DNA of 34,362 bases, taken from NCBI GenBank assembly GCA_016215105.1, contig JACRLJ010000020.1:7786-42147 (forward strand), in the 5' to 3' direction. Positions 1-9,430 of the stretch are shown here, one piece after another. Made by a program: the position numbers and the translations under genes. How positions within the stretch are numbered: position 1 is the stretch's first letter; each line of letters opens with the position of its first letter. The notes beneath the pieces were generated by a model. The model had not been told where the DNA came from. It worked only from the letters and a program-made list of their open reading frames with translations, and searched no databases. This DNA comes from Candidatus Hydrogenedentota bacterium (lineage in GTDB: Bacteria > Hydrogenedentota > Hydrogenedentia > Hydrogenedentales > SLHB01).

Positions 1-753
1 ATGGCGCGCGAAACCGGGCTCGCCGAGGGCATACCGGTGGCCGTGGCCTGCGGTGACAATCAAGCCAGCTTTGCCGGGAGCGTTGCGGAAAGCCGGGACA
101 GCGTTCTGGTAAATGTCGGCACCGGGGGACAGGTTTCCGCGTTCGCTGACGAAGCCTATATTTCTACAGCGCTGGACGTGCGGCCATACCTGCAGGGCGG
201 ATTTCTGCTGGTTGGCCCGGAATTGTGCGGCGGGAAATCCTATCAAGTGTTGCGCGACTTCATTGGCCACGTGGGCGCGCAGGTGTTCGGCGTGAGCGAA
301 ATGCCCGACGTCTACGAACGGCTCAATACCTTGGCCGCGGCGGCGCCGCCGGGCGCGGACGGATTGCGGTGCGACCCGGTGTTTGCCGGCTCGCGCGCCG
401 AACCGGGCGCACGGGCCAAATGGCATGGCATGAGTGACACCAATTTCACGCCAGGACACATGGCTCGTGCGCTCCTGGAAGGGCTGGCCGATCGCTTCCA
501 CGGGCTTTATGAGGAAATGCTGCGAGCCGGCGTCAGCCGCCGCGAGCGCTTGGTAGGCGCAGGCAACGGCGTCCGCCACAACATCTTGCTGCGCGAAATC
601 CTTGGGTCGCGGTTCTCCATGCCCGTCAATGTCGCGAATCACACGGAGGAGGCCGCCACGGGCGCCGCACTCTGCGCCGCCGTCGCCGCGGGTGAATTCA
701 CGACGATTCACGAGGCCAGCCGGCGGTTCGTGCGGGAAGGTATGGTCTCCTGA
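1..753 (+). CDS. FGGY-family carbohydrate kinase, sedoheptulokinase-like, C-terminal part
   Basis: The reading frame is open from the first base and stops at 751-753, so the 250 visible residues are the C-terminal part of a longer gene; FGGY kinases are usually about 450-550 residues. The ATG at base 1 is probably an internal Met. Visible are the GDNQ segment near residue 18 that opens the second actin-like ATPase lobe, a VNVGTGGQ phosphate-loop-like segment near residue 38, and a Gly-rich GAGNGV segment near residue 187 that fits the adenosine-binding motif. The family phosphorylates sugars with ATP in the cytoplasm. The spacing and the PELCGGK segment look more like sedoheptulokinases than xylulo- or glycerol kinases, but the substrate is inferred. 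The N-terminal sugar-binding lobe is outside the window. Confidence 0.85.
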   Translation: MARETGLAEGIPVAVACGDNQASFAGSVAESRDSVLVNVGTGGQVSAFADEAYISTALDVRPYLQGGFLLVGPELCGGKSYQVLRDFIGHVGAQVFGVSEMPDVYERLNTLAAAAPPGADGLRCDPVFAGSRAEPGARAKWHGMSDTNFTPGHMARALLEGLADRFHGLYEEMLRAGVSRRERLVGAGNGVRHNILLREILGSRFSMPVNVANHTEEAATGAALCAAVAAGEFTTIHEASRRFVREGMVS

Positions 754-1081
754 AGAATCACCTCCATAATCCGAAACCCACTCTCATTTCCGAAACCCTC
801 CGTGAGCTATTGGCCTAGGCGTTCGGCCAGAAAACGTCTCTAAGTCGTTTAGTATCAATGTTGGCTCCTGCGGAGTCTTGCTATACGGAGGCCTTCTGAC
901 CGAGCTTCCGGATCAGTCCGAATTTCGACCTCGACTCTTCGTTGGGGCGACTTGCCGTTGAAGTCCAATCCAGTGTTGCCATGCACCCGTATTGACATGC
1001 CCCCACTGGTATCCGTTACAGTCAAGTGCGCGCTACTAGGCGCCGAGTAGGGTTGGCGCCAAAACCAAGGAGTACTATCTC
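754..1081. other. Intergenic region, leader of the dockerin/PKD gene
   Basis: No convincing gene is present in these 328 bases. A TTGACA hexamer at 992-997 matches a sigma-70 -35 box, but at 17-bp spacing the -10 position (1015-1020, GTTACA) is poor, so the promoter is only tentative. A short 5-bp stem at 811-829 has no following T-run and is not a convincing terminator. AAGGAG at 1067-1072 is the ribosome binding site of the next gene, 9 bases before its ATG. Confidence 0.4.
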
Positions 1082-2842
1082 ATGCGTCGTTTCCAGTTGG
1101 TGGCCGGTTCCGTGGTCTGTCTGTTCGCGCTTTCGCTAGGGCCGACCGTCAAAGCGTTGCTTGGGGACATCGATAGTTCCGGCGCTGTCGACGCGGTTGA
1201 TGTGCAGCTCGTCATCAACGCCGCGCTCGGCGTCGATATCGGCGGTCTCAACGCGGATGTCAACGGTGTTGACGGGGTGAACGCCGTGGATGTGCAGCGT
1301 GTCATTAACACCGCACTGGGAGTCGGCGGGGAAGGACCCACGGCGGCGTTCTCCGCGAATCCGGTTTCCGGCGCCGCGCCCCTCACGGTGCAGTTCACCG
1401 ATGAATCGATTCCGGGAAGCAGCGCCATCACGGCGTGGGCGTGGGACTTCGGGGATGGTCTCACGAGCAGTAACGCCAGCGGCGCCCACATTTTTGGGGC
1501 GCCAGGCACGTACACCGTGACGCTTACCGTGACAACGGCGGCGGGCAGCGACAGCGAAATAAAAACTAACTTGATTACGGTTGGAGCGGACCCGAACTGG
1601 GCGGCGAACTCCTCGACATTCAATGTTACGCTAGCGCCGGGCATGCAGTTTGTTCCCGACAACGAATTGAACAACTTAATTAACCAGTATGACCCGGACG
1701 GACACGCGTACTTGCTGGATCCAGCCACCGCGACACGCTTGGGCCTGTCCCTGAACGTCGGTGACCCGATCATCCTTGCGGGGATAGAGATAGGCCGAAT
1801 CACACGCTCTGAGACCGACGCGACTGGTACCTATATCGAAACGACGACCATCCCACTCAACGAGGTCTTTACCAATGGCGATATCGCGTGGGACTACGGG
1901 GTGGAGTTCACGCCGGATATCGTGAAGAGCATTGTGATCGAGGGCGTGGGTGAATTTCCCGTGAAGGTTGGCACGCCTATCAACATTACCTTCGAACAAG
2001 GCGAGTTGAAGTATGAACTCAAGGCAACGCTGGACGTCGCCACCGCCGATTTCGACTTTACGGTGACCAAAGGCGTCGGCCCAGGAATCACAGCGCGCTT
2101 CACCGCCAAAGGTCAAATCGTCCGCTTCCGCAACAAGAACCACATAACGATTGCGTCGGGTCAGGTCACCGACTTCGGGCATGAACTGAACGGAATGCGC
2201 GGTCACACCGACCTCAAACTTGTCGTCGCGGGCTCGGGAAGCGACGCTGTTGACTTCAAGATTCCTGTGCCCCTCATGAAGATACCCTTCGTGGTTGGCT
2301 ACATTCCGGCGGTGCTGAGCATCGGCGCGCAATTTGTGGTGAACGCGCAGGTTCCGTTGGAGGGCAGCGCCCAGGTCGGATCGAGCTTCGACTACGACAG
2401 CGATCTCGGCTTCACGTTCAACGGCGCCACGGTTCAGGCGGGCGGCCGCGCCGGCAACACCACCTTTGGCGATCCGCTCCACCAGACCGGCGCCGCGACC
2501 GCGATTGGCGCGAACTTCGGCATTGGCTATCCGCGGGTTACGCTGAGCATCGCGGGCGGCACGCTCGTGCCGTGGGCGCAAACGGCCTTCCTCGTGGGCG
2601 GTTCCTACACCTTCACGCCGCCCTGCCAGACCGCCGATGCCCAGTTCATCGGCGCCGTTGGCTACAACCTGGGCATACTGGGCTTCGATTTGGCCTCGGG
2701 CAGCAAGACGCTGTTCACGCAGAAGAAGGAACTCCTGCGCGCGGGGCAGTGTCCCCCGAAGAAGTCCGCAGTATTCACGGCGGACGCGCTTTCCGGTTGG
2801 GACCTGCCTAACCTGGAACAGCAGGCTCAAGTGGCGGAGTGA
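1082..2842 (+). CDS. Secreted protein with N-terminal dockerin repeats and a PKD domain
   Basis: This 586-residue protein begins with an Arg-Arg n-region and a hydrophobic stretch (about 5-25), a Sec signal peptide. Two dockerin-type calcium-binding repeats follow at about 28-50 and 58-80; each has a D-x-D/N-x-x-x-x-V-x-A-x-D loop and a VINxALG helix. A PKD fold spans about 86-167, with the WAWDFGDG signature near 119-126 and a GTYTVTLTV strand. Residues 170-586 look beta-rich and are not recognised. Dockerins usually bind cohesins, but no cohesin is visible here, and the module sits at the N terminus, directly after the signal, instead of the usual C terminus. It may be a surface or matrix protein. 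Start choice: AAGGAG nine bases upstream of ATG. It converges on the minus-strand gene ending at 2889. Confidence 0.8.
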   Translation: MRRFQLVAGSVVCLFALSLGPTVKALLGDIDSSGAVDAVDVQLVINAALGVDIGGLNADVNGVDGVNAVDVQRVINTALGVGGEGPTAAFSANPVSGAAPLTVQFTDESIPGSSAITAWAWDFGDGLTSSNASGAHIFGAPGTYTVTLTVTTAAGSDSEIKTNLITVGADPNWAANSSTFNVTLAPGMQFVPDNELNNLINQYDPDGHAYLLDPATATRLGLSLNVGDPIILAGIEIGRITRSETDATGTYIETTTIPLNEVFTNGDIAWDYGVEFTPDIVKSIVIEGVGEFPVKVGTPINITFEQGELKYELKATLDVATADFDFTVTKGVGPGITARFTAKGQIVRFRNKNHITIASGQVTDFGHELNGMRGHTDLKLVVAGSGSDAVDFKIPVPLMKIPFVVGYIPAVLSIGAQFVVNAQVPLEGSAQVGSSFDYDSDLGFTFNGATVQAGGRAGNTTFGDPLHQTGAATAIGANFGIGYPRVTLSIAGGTLVPWAQTAFLVGGSYTFTPPCQTADAQFIGAVGYNLGILGFDLASGSKTLFTQKKELLRAGQCPPKKSAVFTADALSGWDLPNLEQQAQVAE

Positions 2843-2888
2843 CTTAGCTAGCGATAAGAGGGCCTTCAACAAACGGCCGCCGCCGGAG

Positions 2889-5186
2889 TCAGTGCGCCGG
2901 CGCGGCGGCGCCAATGTGCCAGCCCTTTGCCAGTTCGCCCGCGGTGAGCGAGTCGCTCGTGAGAAAGATGGGTGAGTCTCCGAGCGCGAGCTTACCGGGG
3001 AGTTCGTTACCGACGATATTGCAGGCCGTGACGGCAGGGGGCAGGGCGACCCCATCGAGGGGCACGTTAGTCCCGGGTGACCACACAATCGCGACCGCCT
3101 TCGCGCCGCACTGGAAGACGTAGCCAATGGGCCGGGCGCCGGTATTCGACACAACGGCAGGAAACGTGGCCTCGCATTCATACCGCGGCGCAGGACCCAG
3201 CAGGTTCGCCAAGGCGGACAGCGCGACATACGTCTTCTTTGGTACGCCTTCCTCAGCCAAGAACGGGTTCTCGATGTCCATTGCCCCATTGTTTACAGCG
3301 CCGTGAATCGGTTCGTGGTAGAAGAGTTTCTCAACGCCGTGGGCCAGGAGAATGATGGCGTGCCGCACGACATACTCGGCGGCAACGCGCTCGTTCGGCA
3401 AGAGCAGCGCCGCGGAGAAGTGTCCCTTCGGAACTGCCCACGGTTGCCACGGTTTGTCGTCCACGGCGTAGTACCCCGTTTCCGTGGCCCAGATCGGTTT
3501 GCGCCCGCCGTGGGCATCCATAGCGGCCTGAACGCGCTCCATGTCTTTGATGAATTCCTCGGGTACGGTCAGGCTTCCATAGGGATGAAGGTTCAGGATG
3601 TCGCAGAGGCGCAACCCGCCGGCGGTGATAAACTCGTCGCCCAGCGGCATTCTCGGTTCGATGGACAGTCCCGCGATTATTCTGCCGTCCGGGTCCGCCT
3701 CCCGAATGGCCTTTGAAGCCCCTTCGAGTAGCGAGATGTAGTCAGATACGTTGTAGCCGGCGCTCGCGGGCAGGCAGAAGTCCGGTACCCAGAGGGGTTC
3801 GTTCAAGAATTCCCAATAGCGGCACTTGTCCTTATATCGCCGGACTGCGGCGCCAATGAAGCCGCACAGCAATTGAGGGTCCTTGGGGGCATAGGCCATG
3901 CGCCCCCACATCGGATTACTCACCGCCTCCGGAGCGGACGAGTCCCAGTTCGTCGACGGGTTCGGGAACACGATAAGGTTCTTGAGGCCCGTGGGGACCA
4001 TGAAATCGAATTGGGCATCCTGCGTTTCCCAGGAGACGTTGCCGGGCGTGGACTCGACCCATTGCCAATTGACGGACCAGTTGCGCACCCAGCGCAGGCC
4101 CGCGCGGGAAAGAAGCTCGAGTTGACGCGTGGTAGTCGCCGGATGGTTCAGCCCGAACGGCGAGTCATCGTGCTTATACGATTCGACCACCGCGAACTTT
4201 AGGGGGTACGAATGCTCGATCCCGCCTGCTGACCAAAGGATGCGAGCGCGATAGTGGCCCTTGCCGTGCGCCGGGAGAGTCCAGTCCTGCTCGGTCTGTC
4301 CCGCGGCGGGAACATGAATTGAGAAGGACCGCGGTTCGAGGGCCGCGCCGAAAAAGTCCTCCCACTCGAGTTTCAAAGAAACATCCGCGGCGTTCCCGCC
4401 GCGATTGTGCGCGTATACCCTGATTGTCGCCGGTTGACCGGCCTCAAAGACATTCCCATAGCGGGATGTGCTGAAACCCAGTTCAAGGGGTTCGCGCGTC
4501 TCGAAAGGCGTGGCGGCAGAACCGGCCTCGAGTTGAACGGCATCGATTCGGAAGACCACATCGGTCTTGGGCATGGCGGTCATGTCCGGGCCAATCGCAA
4601 TACATACATCTTCGTCAAGCGCCGTTTGAGTGACCGAGTAGCGTTTCCATTCCGTGGACACGACTCTCTCCTCGGCGGACTGTTGGACCGCGCCGAGGGC
4701 GTTGCTCGCGTAGCGGAACAAGAACCGGGCTTTAGTGTCGGGCACGCTCGATTTCAGATAGGCCGACAACGTGATGGGTTGCCCGCGAGGAACGGTCATC
4801 CAGCCGATTTCGGCGGTCAGCGGCGCATGTTGCACGACACGCTTCGGCGGCCAAACATCGAAGCAGGTCTCCGGTGTCTTGCGAGGACCCAGCTCGATGA
4901 CGAGACAACTTCGGCCGTCCGCGGCGTCGTCGCTCTGAACACGACCGTACAGCCCAGACAGGTCACCGCCCCACCCCGTGGGGGCGCCGAGGCTGGACCA
5001 GTGATCGTCACCGCACTCGAACGACGCGTTCCTCACCAGGTTCTTTGCCGCGACCACATCGACTCGCGGTTGGAATCGCGGGGCGACCGAAGGCTCGGAC
5101 TTCTCTTCGGACATGGCGCTGGTTGTGAATAAGGCCGCCGTCGCGATGAGCGCGCATCGAAGCTGCAGGCGCCGCGCGCCGTTCAT
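2889..5186 (-). CDS. Secreted clan GH-A glycoside hydrolase with N-terminal carbohydrate-binding-like domain
   Basis: The 765-residue product starts with MNGARRLQLRCALIATAALF, a Sec signal peptide. A beta-sandwich segment at about 45-180 (NLVRNASFECG... with a C-terminal VQLEAG strand) resembles a CBM4/9-type carbohydrate-binding module. A TIM-barrel domain spans about 310-640. WEFLNEP (Glu463) fits the acid/base and WATETGY (Glu569) the nucleophile of clan GH-A retaining glycosidases; the 106-residue spacing fits families such as GH39 and GH5, though I cannot fix the family. Start choice: an open frame continues upstream to 5537, but that stretch lies over the PIG-L gene and is Arg/Gly-rich shadow. 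The ATG at 5186 gives a signal peptide and an ATGA overlap with the PIG-L stop, which implies translational coupling. Substrate unknown; exported polysaccharide degradation is inferred. Confidence 0.8.
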   Translation of the reverse strand: MNGARRLQLRCALIATAALFTTSAMSEEKSEPSVAPRFQPRVDVVAAKNLVRNASFECGDDHWSSLGAPTGWGGDLSGLYGRVQSDDAADGRSCLVIELGPRKTPETCFDVWPPKRVVQHAPLTAEIGWMTVPRGQPITLSAYLKSSVPDTKARFLFRYASNALGAVQQSAEERVVSTEWKRYSVTQTALDEDVCIAIGPDMTAMPKTDVVFRIDAVQLEAGSAATPFETREPLELGFSTSRYGNVFEAGQPATIRVYAHNRGGNAADVSLKLEWEDFFGAALEPRSFSIHVPAAGQTEQDWTLPAHGKGHYRARILWSAGGIEHSYPLKFAVVESYKHDDSPFGLNHPATTTRQLELLSRAGLRWVRNWSVNWQWVESTPGNVSWETQDAQFDFMVPTGLKNLIVFPNPSTNWDSSAPEAVSNPMWGRMAYAPKDPQLLCGFIGAAVRRYKDKCRYWEFLNEPLWVPDFCLPASAGYNVSDYISLLEGASKAIREADPDGRIIAGLSIEPRMPLGDEFITAGGLRLCDILNLHPYGSLTVPEEFIKDMERVQAAMDAHGGRKPIWATETGYYAVDDKPWQPWAVPKGHFSAALLLPNERVAAEYVVRHAIILLAHGVEKLFYHEPIHGAVNNGAMDIENPFLAEEGVPKKTYVALSALANLLGPAPRYECEATFPAVVSNTGARPIGYVFQCGAKAVAIVWSPGTNVPLDGVALPPAVTACNIVGNELPGKLALGDSPIFLTSDSLTAGELAKGWHIGAAAPAH

Positions 5187-5902
5187 CCGAAAGCCGTCGG
5201 CAACAACGCGGTTCGCGAGACGGCCTGGGGAGTCATGCGGGCCTTCCGAAAGGCTTCCGCGTAGCGGCATCCACATTGATGTCCACGGAACCGGCCTTGG
5301 ACGTCCAGAAGGTACGAGACCGGGTAGCCATACAGGTGCTGCAGCCAGTCGTTCTGGCTCTTGTGGCATTCCGCCATCTTGACCTTGGTATCCCAGACGT
5401 CGGTGATGTCCACGTAGGTTTCCGGTTCGAAGCCAATGCCGCTCGGGGTATCGTAGTACCAAATCTCGTGAATGCGCCCGACGGCGGGATGAGCCGTGGG
5501 AATGAGTGGGACCGCCGCCATCACGTGCGTATCCCAAACAATCTGGCCCGTACGGACGTGGTCGGGGTGATAGTCGTTGTCTTTATCTGGACACAGCACG
5601 ACATCGGGTTTGAACTGACGCAGCACGTCGATAACGTGGCGGCGAACTTCCGGAGTGTCGTAGAGAAACTCGTCGTCATATCCCAGCCAGAAGAATTCCG
5701 CGCCGATAATAGCGGCTGCGCCCCGCGCTTCTTTTTCGCGGATCGCGGCAATTTCCTCCCGGCTGAGGGTTGGGGAACCTACATCGCCTCGCGTCATTAC
5801 CGCGATTCCGATGTCGTGTCCCTGTGACTTGTACTTCGCGAGCGTTCCGGAACAGAAGATCTCCACATCATCGGGGTGAGGCCCGAACGCCATCACGCGC
5901 AT
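5183..5902 (-). CDS. PIG-L family (LmbE-like) deacetylase
   Basis: This 239-residue protein has the PIG-L/LmbE fold signatures: HPDDVE at residues 9-14 near the N terminus and HPDH at 112-115. His9, Asp12 and His115 are the expected zinc ligands and Asp11 the likely catalytic base. Known relatives remove N-acetyl groups from GlcNAc-containing substrates (MshB, BshB, GlcNAc-PI deacetylase). No signal peptide is present, so it probably acts in the cytoplasm. An AGGAG ribosome binding site lies just before the ATG. The gene sits 68 bases downstream of the GH2 gene, and its stop overlaps the start of the secreted glycosidase by 4 bp, so the three are probably co-transcribed. Family is clear; the substrate, perhaps an N-acetylated sugar released by the neighbours, is inference. 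Confidence 0.87.
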   Translation of the reverse strand: MRVMAFGPHPDDVEIFCSGTLAKYKSQGHDIGIAVMTRGDVGSPTLSREEIAAIREKEARGAAAIIGAEFFWLGYDDEFLYDTPEVRRHVIDVLRQFKPDVVLCPDKDNDYHPDHVRTGQIVWDTHVMAAVPLIPTAHPAVGRIHEIWYYDTPSGIGFEPETYVDITDVWDTKVKMAECHKSQNDWLQHLYGYPVSYLLDVQGRFRGHQCGCRYAEAFRKARMTPQAVSRTALLPTAFG

Positions 5903-5970
5903 GTTCCTTTTCTCCTCCTGTTGAATTGCAGGTCTCGGTGAACCGCCTTGAGCGCGTTCCTCCGCCTGTG

Positions 5971-8900
5971 TTAAGGCAAATCAGTATACGGATTCAACGC
6001 AAACCATCGCTTGTTGTCAGCGCCCCGTGAACGGACTTCGAAAGCGCACGGCTTGCCCGGCGTTGTCAATTCGCCGGGGACGCTCAAATAGAAGAGGCCG
6101 GCGGTCTCGCTCCAGGAGGGTTGCACATGCCCCGGTACGTAGAGAAGCGCGCTTCGTCCGTCGGCGCTTGTCCAGCGCGTCTGCGTCTTCGTCGTGTCAA
6201 AGTCCACGACTCGAGTCCCGTTTAACGCCAGCGTGAAGCCGGGATTTGTGGCTGGCGGTTCCATGAAAGGAAACCCGCCCGCGAATACGAACACTATCGA
6301 CGAGGCCGGTGGAACCGTGTCCGTTTCCCACGCAATCCGGTGCATGGGCTCTTCCTGCCGTATGCGGAGTGTTTCAGCATTGAGTTCGCGGCACGACTGG
6401 CCGGTGACTTTCTCGCCCCGGTGGAAGGTCAGGCGCTTGAATCCGAAGACGACCGGCCCTTTGGTGAAGGGCGAGCGGGCGACTAGATCCTCAACAAATG
6501 CCACCGGCCACTTGGCGGACGGGCGCGGGAAAGTCGAAGCGTATTCCAGGATCCGACCGAGCACGTAGGCCGCTTCGGGGCCGCCATTGTGTAAGGCCGC
6601 ATCGAAGTTGAGGCCGCTGAGGATGAGCGAGCCGCGGCCAACCTTCGCCTGCATCAGAAGCGCCTTGTTTCGCCACACGTACTCGAAGTCAACGTAGCGC
6701 GAAAAGCCGTGGGGCGCTCCGTGAGTATTTAGCGCGCGGATCAGTGTCTCGGGTTGCGAGGGAAGGTCGTCCAACAGAAACGTTTGCGCGCCCTGAAGAA
6801 GATGGAACCAGGAGGCGTCGCACCACTTCTCCGGTGTGAGGCCTCGCGTGACGGGGTTGTCGTGGACGTAGGTTCCGGCGTTTGAGTCACCCTCGAATAC
6901 GCCAAGCCACCATGCCGTCTTGTAGGTCGTGCAGTCCGTAGGGATCACTCCCGCCGGCGAAAGCAACACGACGCAACTTCCCCGTTCCGCTGCCTGCGCC
7001 AGCGCTTCCGTGGGCTGATGGGCGACGTAAACGGCTCGTTTGAGCGTCCGCCCGTCCGAAGGCATGGGCGCCGCGCCAAATGACGCGACCATACCCAATG
7101 CGTCAGGCGTCGCGTATACCGGTACGCCGACGGCCGGTTGGGGTGTCCGCGCGGGATAGACCCAGGTGGTCCACTCGTTGGATTGCCGCGCGGTGGCGGA
7201 TTCGAGTTGAGCTTTCACCTTGATTCGTTGCGGCTCTTTGGGCTCGGGCAGAGCGACCTTCACGTCTCCCACGATGCCCAACTGACCATTCGGCAATGCG
7301 GCGACGTTAAGGGTCCGGTCGTCAAGTGTGACACCTTCGCCCGATACCACGACGTGTACGACGCCGTTCTCAATCGGACCGCCGGAGTAGTTGGACAGCC
7401 GAAGCGAGAACGTTAGCGGTTCTCCGCTCCGATAGGTGAGATTGATTCCGTCTTGAAGCAATACGACCGGCGCGTTGAACTGACGCACTTCGTCCGGCGT
7501 TACTGAATTGGGGCGGCGATGCGCGTCGAGCAGTCCGTTGGCGCCGACGTACCACGGTTGAAGCAGCCACCAGTGATAGCCGGAGATGTAGGGGTTCTTT
7601 CGCAGCGCCTCGATGTTGCTCTTGTGGCAAAGCAGGTACAGTCGTTCAGAGACTTCGGACCAGGCGGGCGTCTCGTCGAGCAGGCCGGCGCGCGCCACAC
7701 GGTCCCGGCAATCGGTCAGCCAAAACGGTTTGAAGGTCGTCCTATACAAATCAATTTCGTCCAGCCGCGGAAAGTGGGTGTAGTTGCCTTCCTCGTGGGT
7801 AATCATGGGCTTGAGCGGCTTGCCGGTCTTGAACTTGTCGGGATTGTCCAACGGCGACGTCAGAATTCCGAACATGACCGGCAGGAAATCGAGCGTCGGA
7901 CGGTCCTTGGTTCCGTCGATGAAACCCGTCGAGAACACGCCGTCCGAATCAATGACGGGCCGGGTCGTATCCAACTCCTTGGCGATCCGGTACAGGTCCG
8001 GGCCGACACGCGGCATGCCTTCCCACTGTTCGTTGGCCATGCACCAGTCGAAGATAGACGGATGGTTCCGGTAGCGCCGGATGGCGGCGGACCATTCCGT
8101 CTTATAGAGTTCGATTGCCGCGCCGTGCGCGCGCTCGTAGAAGCGCGGATACGCGATGGGTAATTCAGGCGACACGAACATTCCCACTTCGTCGCACGCT
8201 TCATAGTATTCGGGGGCCACGAAGTGGCTGTGGTGGCGTACGTAGTTGAATCCGTACGATTTCGCAACCCGCAGGCGGTCGATGTAGAACTGTTTGTCGG
8301 CCGGTGGCGCAATCGTGTCCGGATAGACGCAGTCGTCGCCGTATCCCGCCAGGTAGTATTTTACGCCGTTGACCAGGAAATCCGTGCCGCAAAGTTCAAT
8401 CGATCGAACGCCGAAGCGGTCTCGCACACGGTCCAGTGCATTGCCCGACGCGTCGAGCAGCGTCAGTTCGGCCGCGTATAGGTAGGGCGATTCCGGTGTC
8501 CACGTGCGAGCTTTCGGCAGCTCGAGGTCCGCGCGGATACTTCCGTCGTTGCCGAGATTAATTTGCCGGGTAGCCACCGACGCTCCGTCCGCGTCGAGCA
8601 CGTCCAGTTTCGCGGCGGACGCGCGCGCGGCTTCGCCGCCAATGTGAGCCGTGACGGTGCAACCGGTCGCGGGGGCCGTGCGCGGGGCGATGAACAGGTC
8701 TTCGAGCCAGGCCGCGGACCGTGCCTCGATATCGACGTGACCCCAGATACCGCCCCAGTACGTATAGAGATGATCGATCACGTCGAGACAGCCTTGAAGC
8801 GCATCTTCCTCCCATCGCTGTTCGGAGTCAACCTGCACGACCACGCGGTTCTTTGCGTCAAACGTGACGAGTGGCGTAATGTCGAACTCGAAATCCGACA

Positions 8901-9309
8901 CGTAGCCGAGATGCCGGCCCGCAGGCTTTCCGTTCACCCACACCTTGGCGGCACGATAGACGCCACCGAAGCGCAGAAACACACGGCGGTCGCGCCAAAT
9001 CTCCGGAACATCGACGTCGCGGGCGTACCAGCCTTTGCCGATAAAATTGTGCTGGAGCTTGTCGGTCTCCGGGCCAAACCCTTGTGCATCCCAGGCCCCG
9101 GGTACTGGAATTGAATCCGCGAAAGAGGCGTTTGGAAGGTACCATTCCTTGGTTTCTCCCACGCTGTCCGGGTCCAAGCGAAACGACCAAGTACCGTCCA
9201 AATTCGTAACCGGACGTGCGCCTGCGCTGTCGCCGGCCACCGGAGAGGCGCTTGCAGAGAGGATACAGCAGAGCGACAGAACGAGCTTACCGAAAGTCTT
9301 TGTAGACAA
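5971..9309 (-). CDS. GH2-family glycosidase (beta-galactosidase/beta-glucuronidase-like), secreted
   Basis: The 1112-residue product begins with a signal peptide (hydrophobic LVLSLCCILSASAS, residues 9-22). The GH2 order follows: jelly-roll sugar-binding domain at about 32-200 (LDGTWSFRLDPD, then VWVNGKPAGRHLGY), an immunoglobulin-like domain at about 205-310, and a TIM barrel at about 315-620. In the barrel, NYVRHHSHF, DWCMANEQWEG (Asn426-Glu427, acid/base) and THEEGNY (Glu506/507, nucleophile region) are canonical GH2 sites with normal spacing. The C-terminal 480 residues include a glutamine-amidotransferase-like or accessory part that I cannot assign firmly. The start is TTG, not ATG: a strong AAGGAGG at 9325-9319 lies 9 bases upstream and the signal peptide begins there. 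Beta-galactosidase, glucuronidase and mannosidase activities all occur in GH2, so specificity is open. Confidence 0.88.
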   Translation of the reverse strand: MSTKTFGKLVLSLCCILSASASPVAGDSAGARPVTNLDGTWSFRLDPDSVGETKEWYLPNASFADSIPVPGAWDAQGFGPETDKLQHNFIGKGWYARDVDVPEIWRDRRVFLRFGGVYRAAKVWVNGKPAGRHLGYVSDFEFDITPLVTFDAKNRVVVQVDSEQRWEEDALQGCLDVIDHLYTYWGGIWGHVDIEARSAAWLEDLFIAPRTAPATGCTVTAHIGGEAARASAAKLDVLDADGASVATRQINLGNDGSIRADLELPKARTWTPESPYLYAAELTLLDASGNALDRVRDRFGVRSIELCGTDFLVNGVKYYLAGYGDDCVYPDTIAPPADKQFYIDRLRVAKSYGFNYVRHHSHFVAPEYYEACDEVGMFVSPELPIAYPRFYERAHGAAIELYKTEWSAAIRRYRNHPSIFDWCMANEQWEGMPRVGPDLYRIAKELDTTRPVIDSDGVFSTGFIDGTKDRPTLDFLPVMFGILTSPLDNPDKFKTGKPLKPMITHEEGNYTHFPRLDEIDLYRTTFKPFWLTDCRDRVARAGLLDETPAWSEVSERLYLLCHKSNIEALRKNPYISGYHWWLLQPWYVGANGLLDAHRRPNSVTPDEVRQFNAPVVLLQDGINLTYRSGEPLTFSLRLSNYSGGPIENGVVHVVVSGEGVTLDDRTLNVAALPNGQLGIVGDVKVALPEPKEPQRIKVKAQLESATARQSNEWTTWVYPARTPQPAVGVPVYATPDALGMVASFGAAPMPSDGRTLKRAVYVAHQPTEALAQAAERGSCVVLLSPAGVIPTDCTTYKTAWWLGVFEGDSNAGTYVHDNPVTRGLTPEKWCDASWFHLLQGAQTFLLDDLPSQPETLIRALNTHGAPHGFSRYVDFEYVWRNKALLMQAKVGRGSLILSGLNFDAALHNGGPEAAYVLGRILEYASTFPRPSAKWPVAFVEDLVARSPFTKGPVVFGFKRLTFHRGEKVTGQSCRELNAETLRIRQEEPMHRIAWETDTVPPASSIVFVFAGGFPFMEPPATNPGFTLALNGTRVVDFDTTKTQTRWTSADGRSALLYVPGHVQPSWSETAGLFYLSVPGELTTPGKPCAFEVRSRGADNKRWFALNPYTDLP

Positions 9310-9318
9310 CGTGGCGGG

Positions 9319-9325
9319 CCTCCTT
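9319..9325 (-). promoter_or_regulatory. Strong ribosome binding site fixing a TTG start
   Basis: On the minus strand this reads AAGGAGG, a full match to the anti-Shine-Dalgarno core, and lies 9 bases before TTG at 9309. No in-frame ATG lies at a suitable distance, and the TTG opens directly into a signal peptide, so this site decides the start of the GH2 gene. Confidence 0.75.
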
Positions 9326-9430
9326 ACTGGTTCGTATACCTCGTGTGACCTCGTCTGCGGTTAAAGATACATCTTCTCGTAAGAACGAAATACGGTGTTT
9401 GGAGCAACGAATTCCCTTTCGACCCGCGCT

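Noticed and set aside
811-829. TGGCC/GGCCA stem downstream of the kinase gene as a terminator
   Set aside because: Only 5 bp, 9-base loop and no T-run.
1676-3289. 537-codon minus-strand open frame across the dockerin gene and the end of the GH-A gene
   Set aside because: It overlaps two well-supported genes, has Arg-rich composition and no recognisable motif.
5187-5537. N-terminal extension of the GH-A glycosidase to 5537
   Set aside because: The extension overlaps the PIG-L gene in another frame, is low-complexity and would bury the signal peptide.
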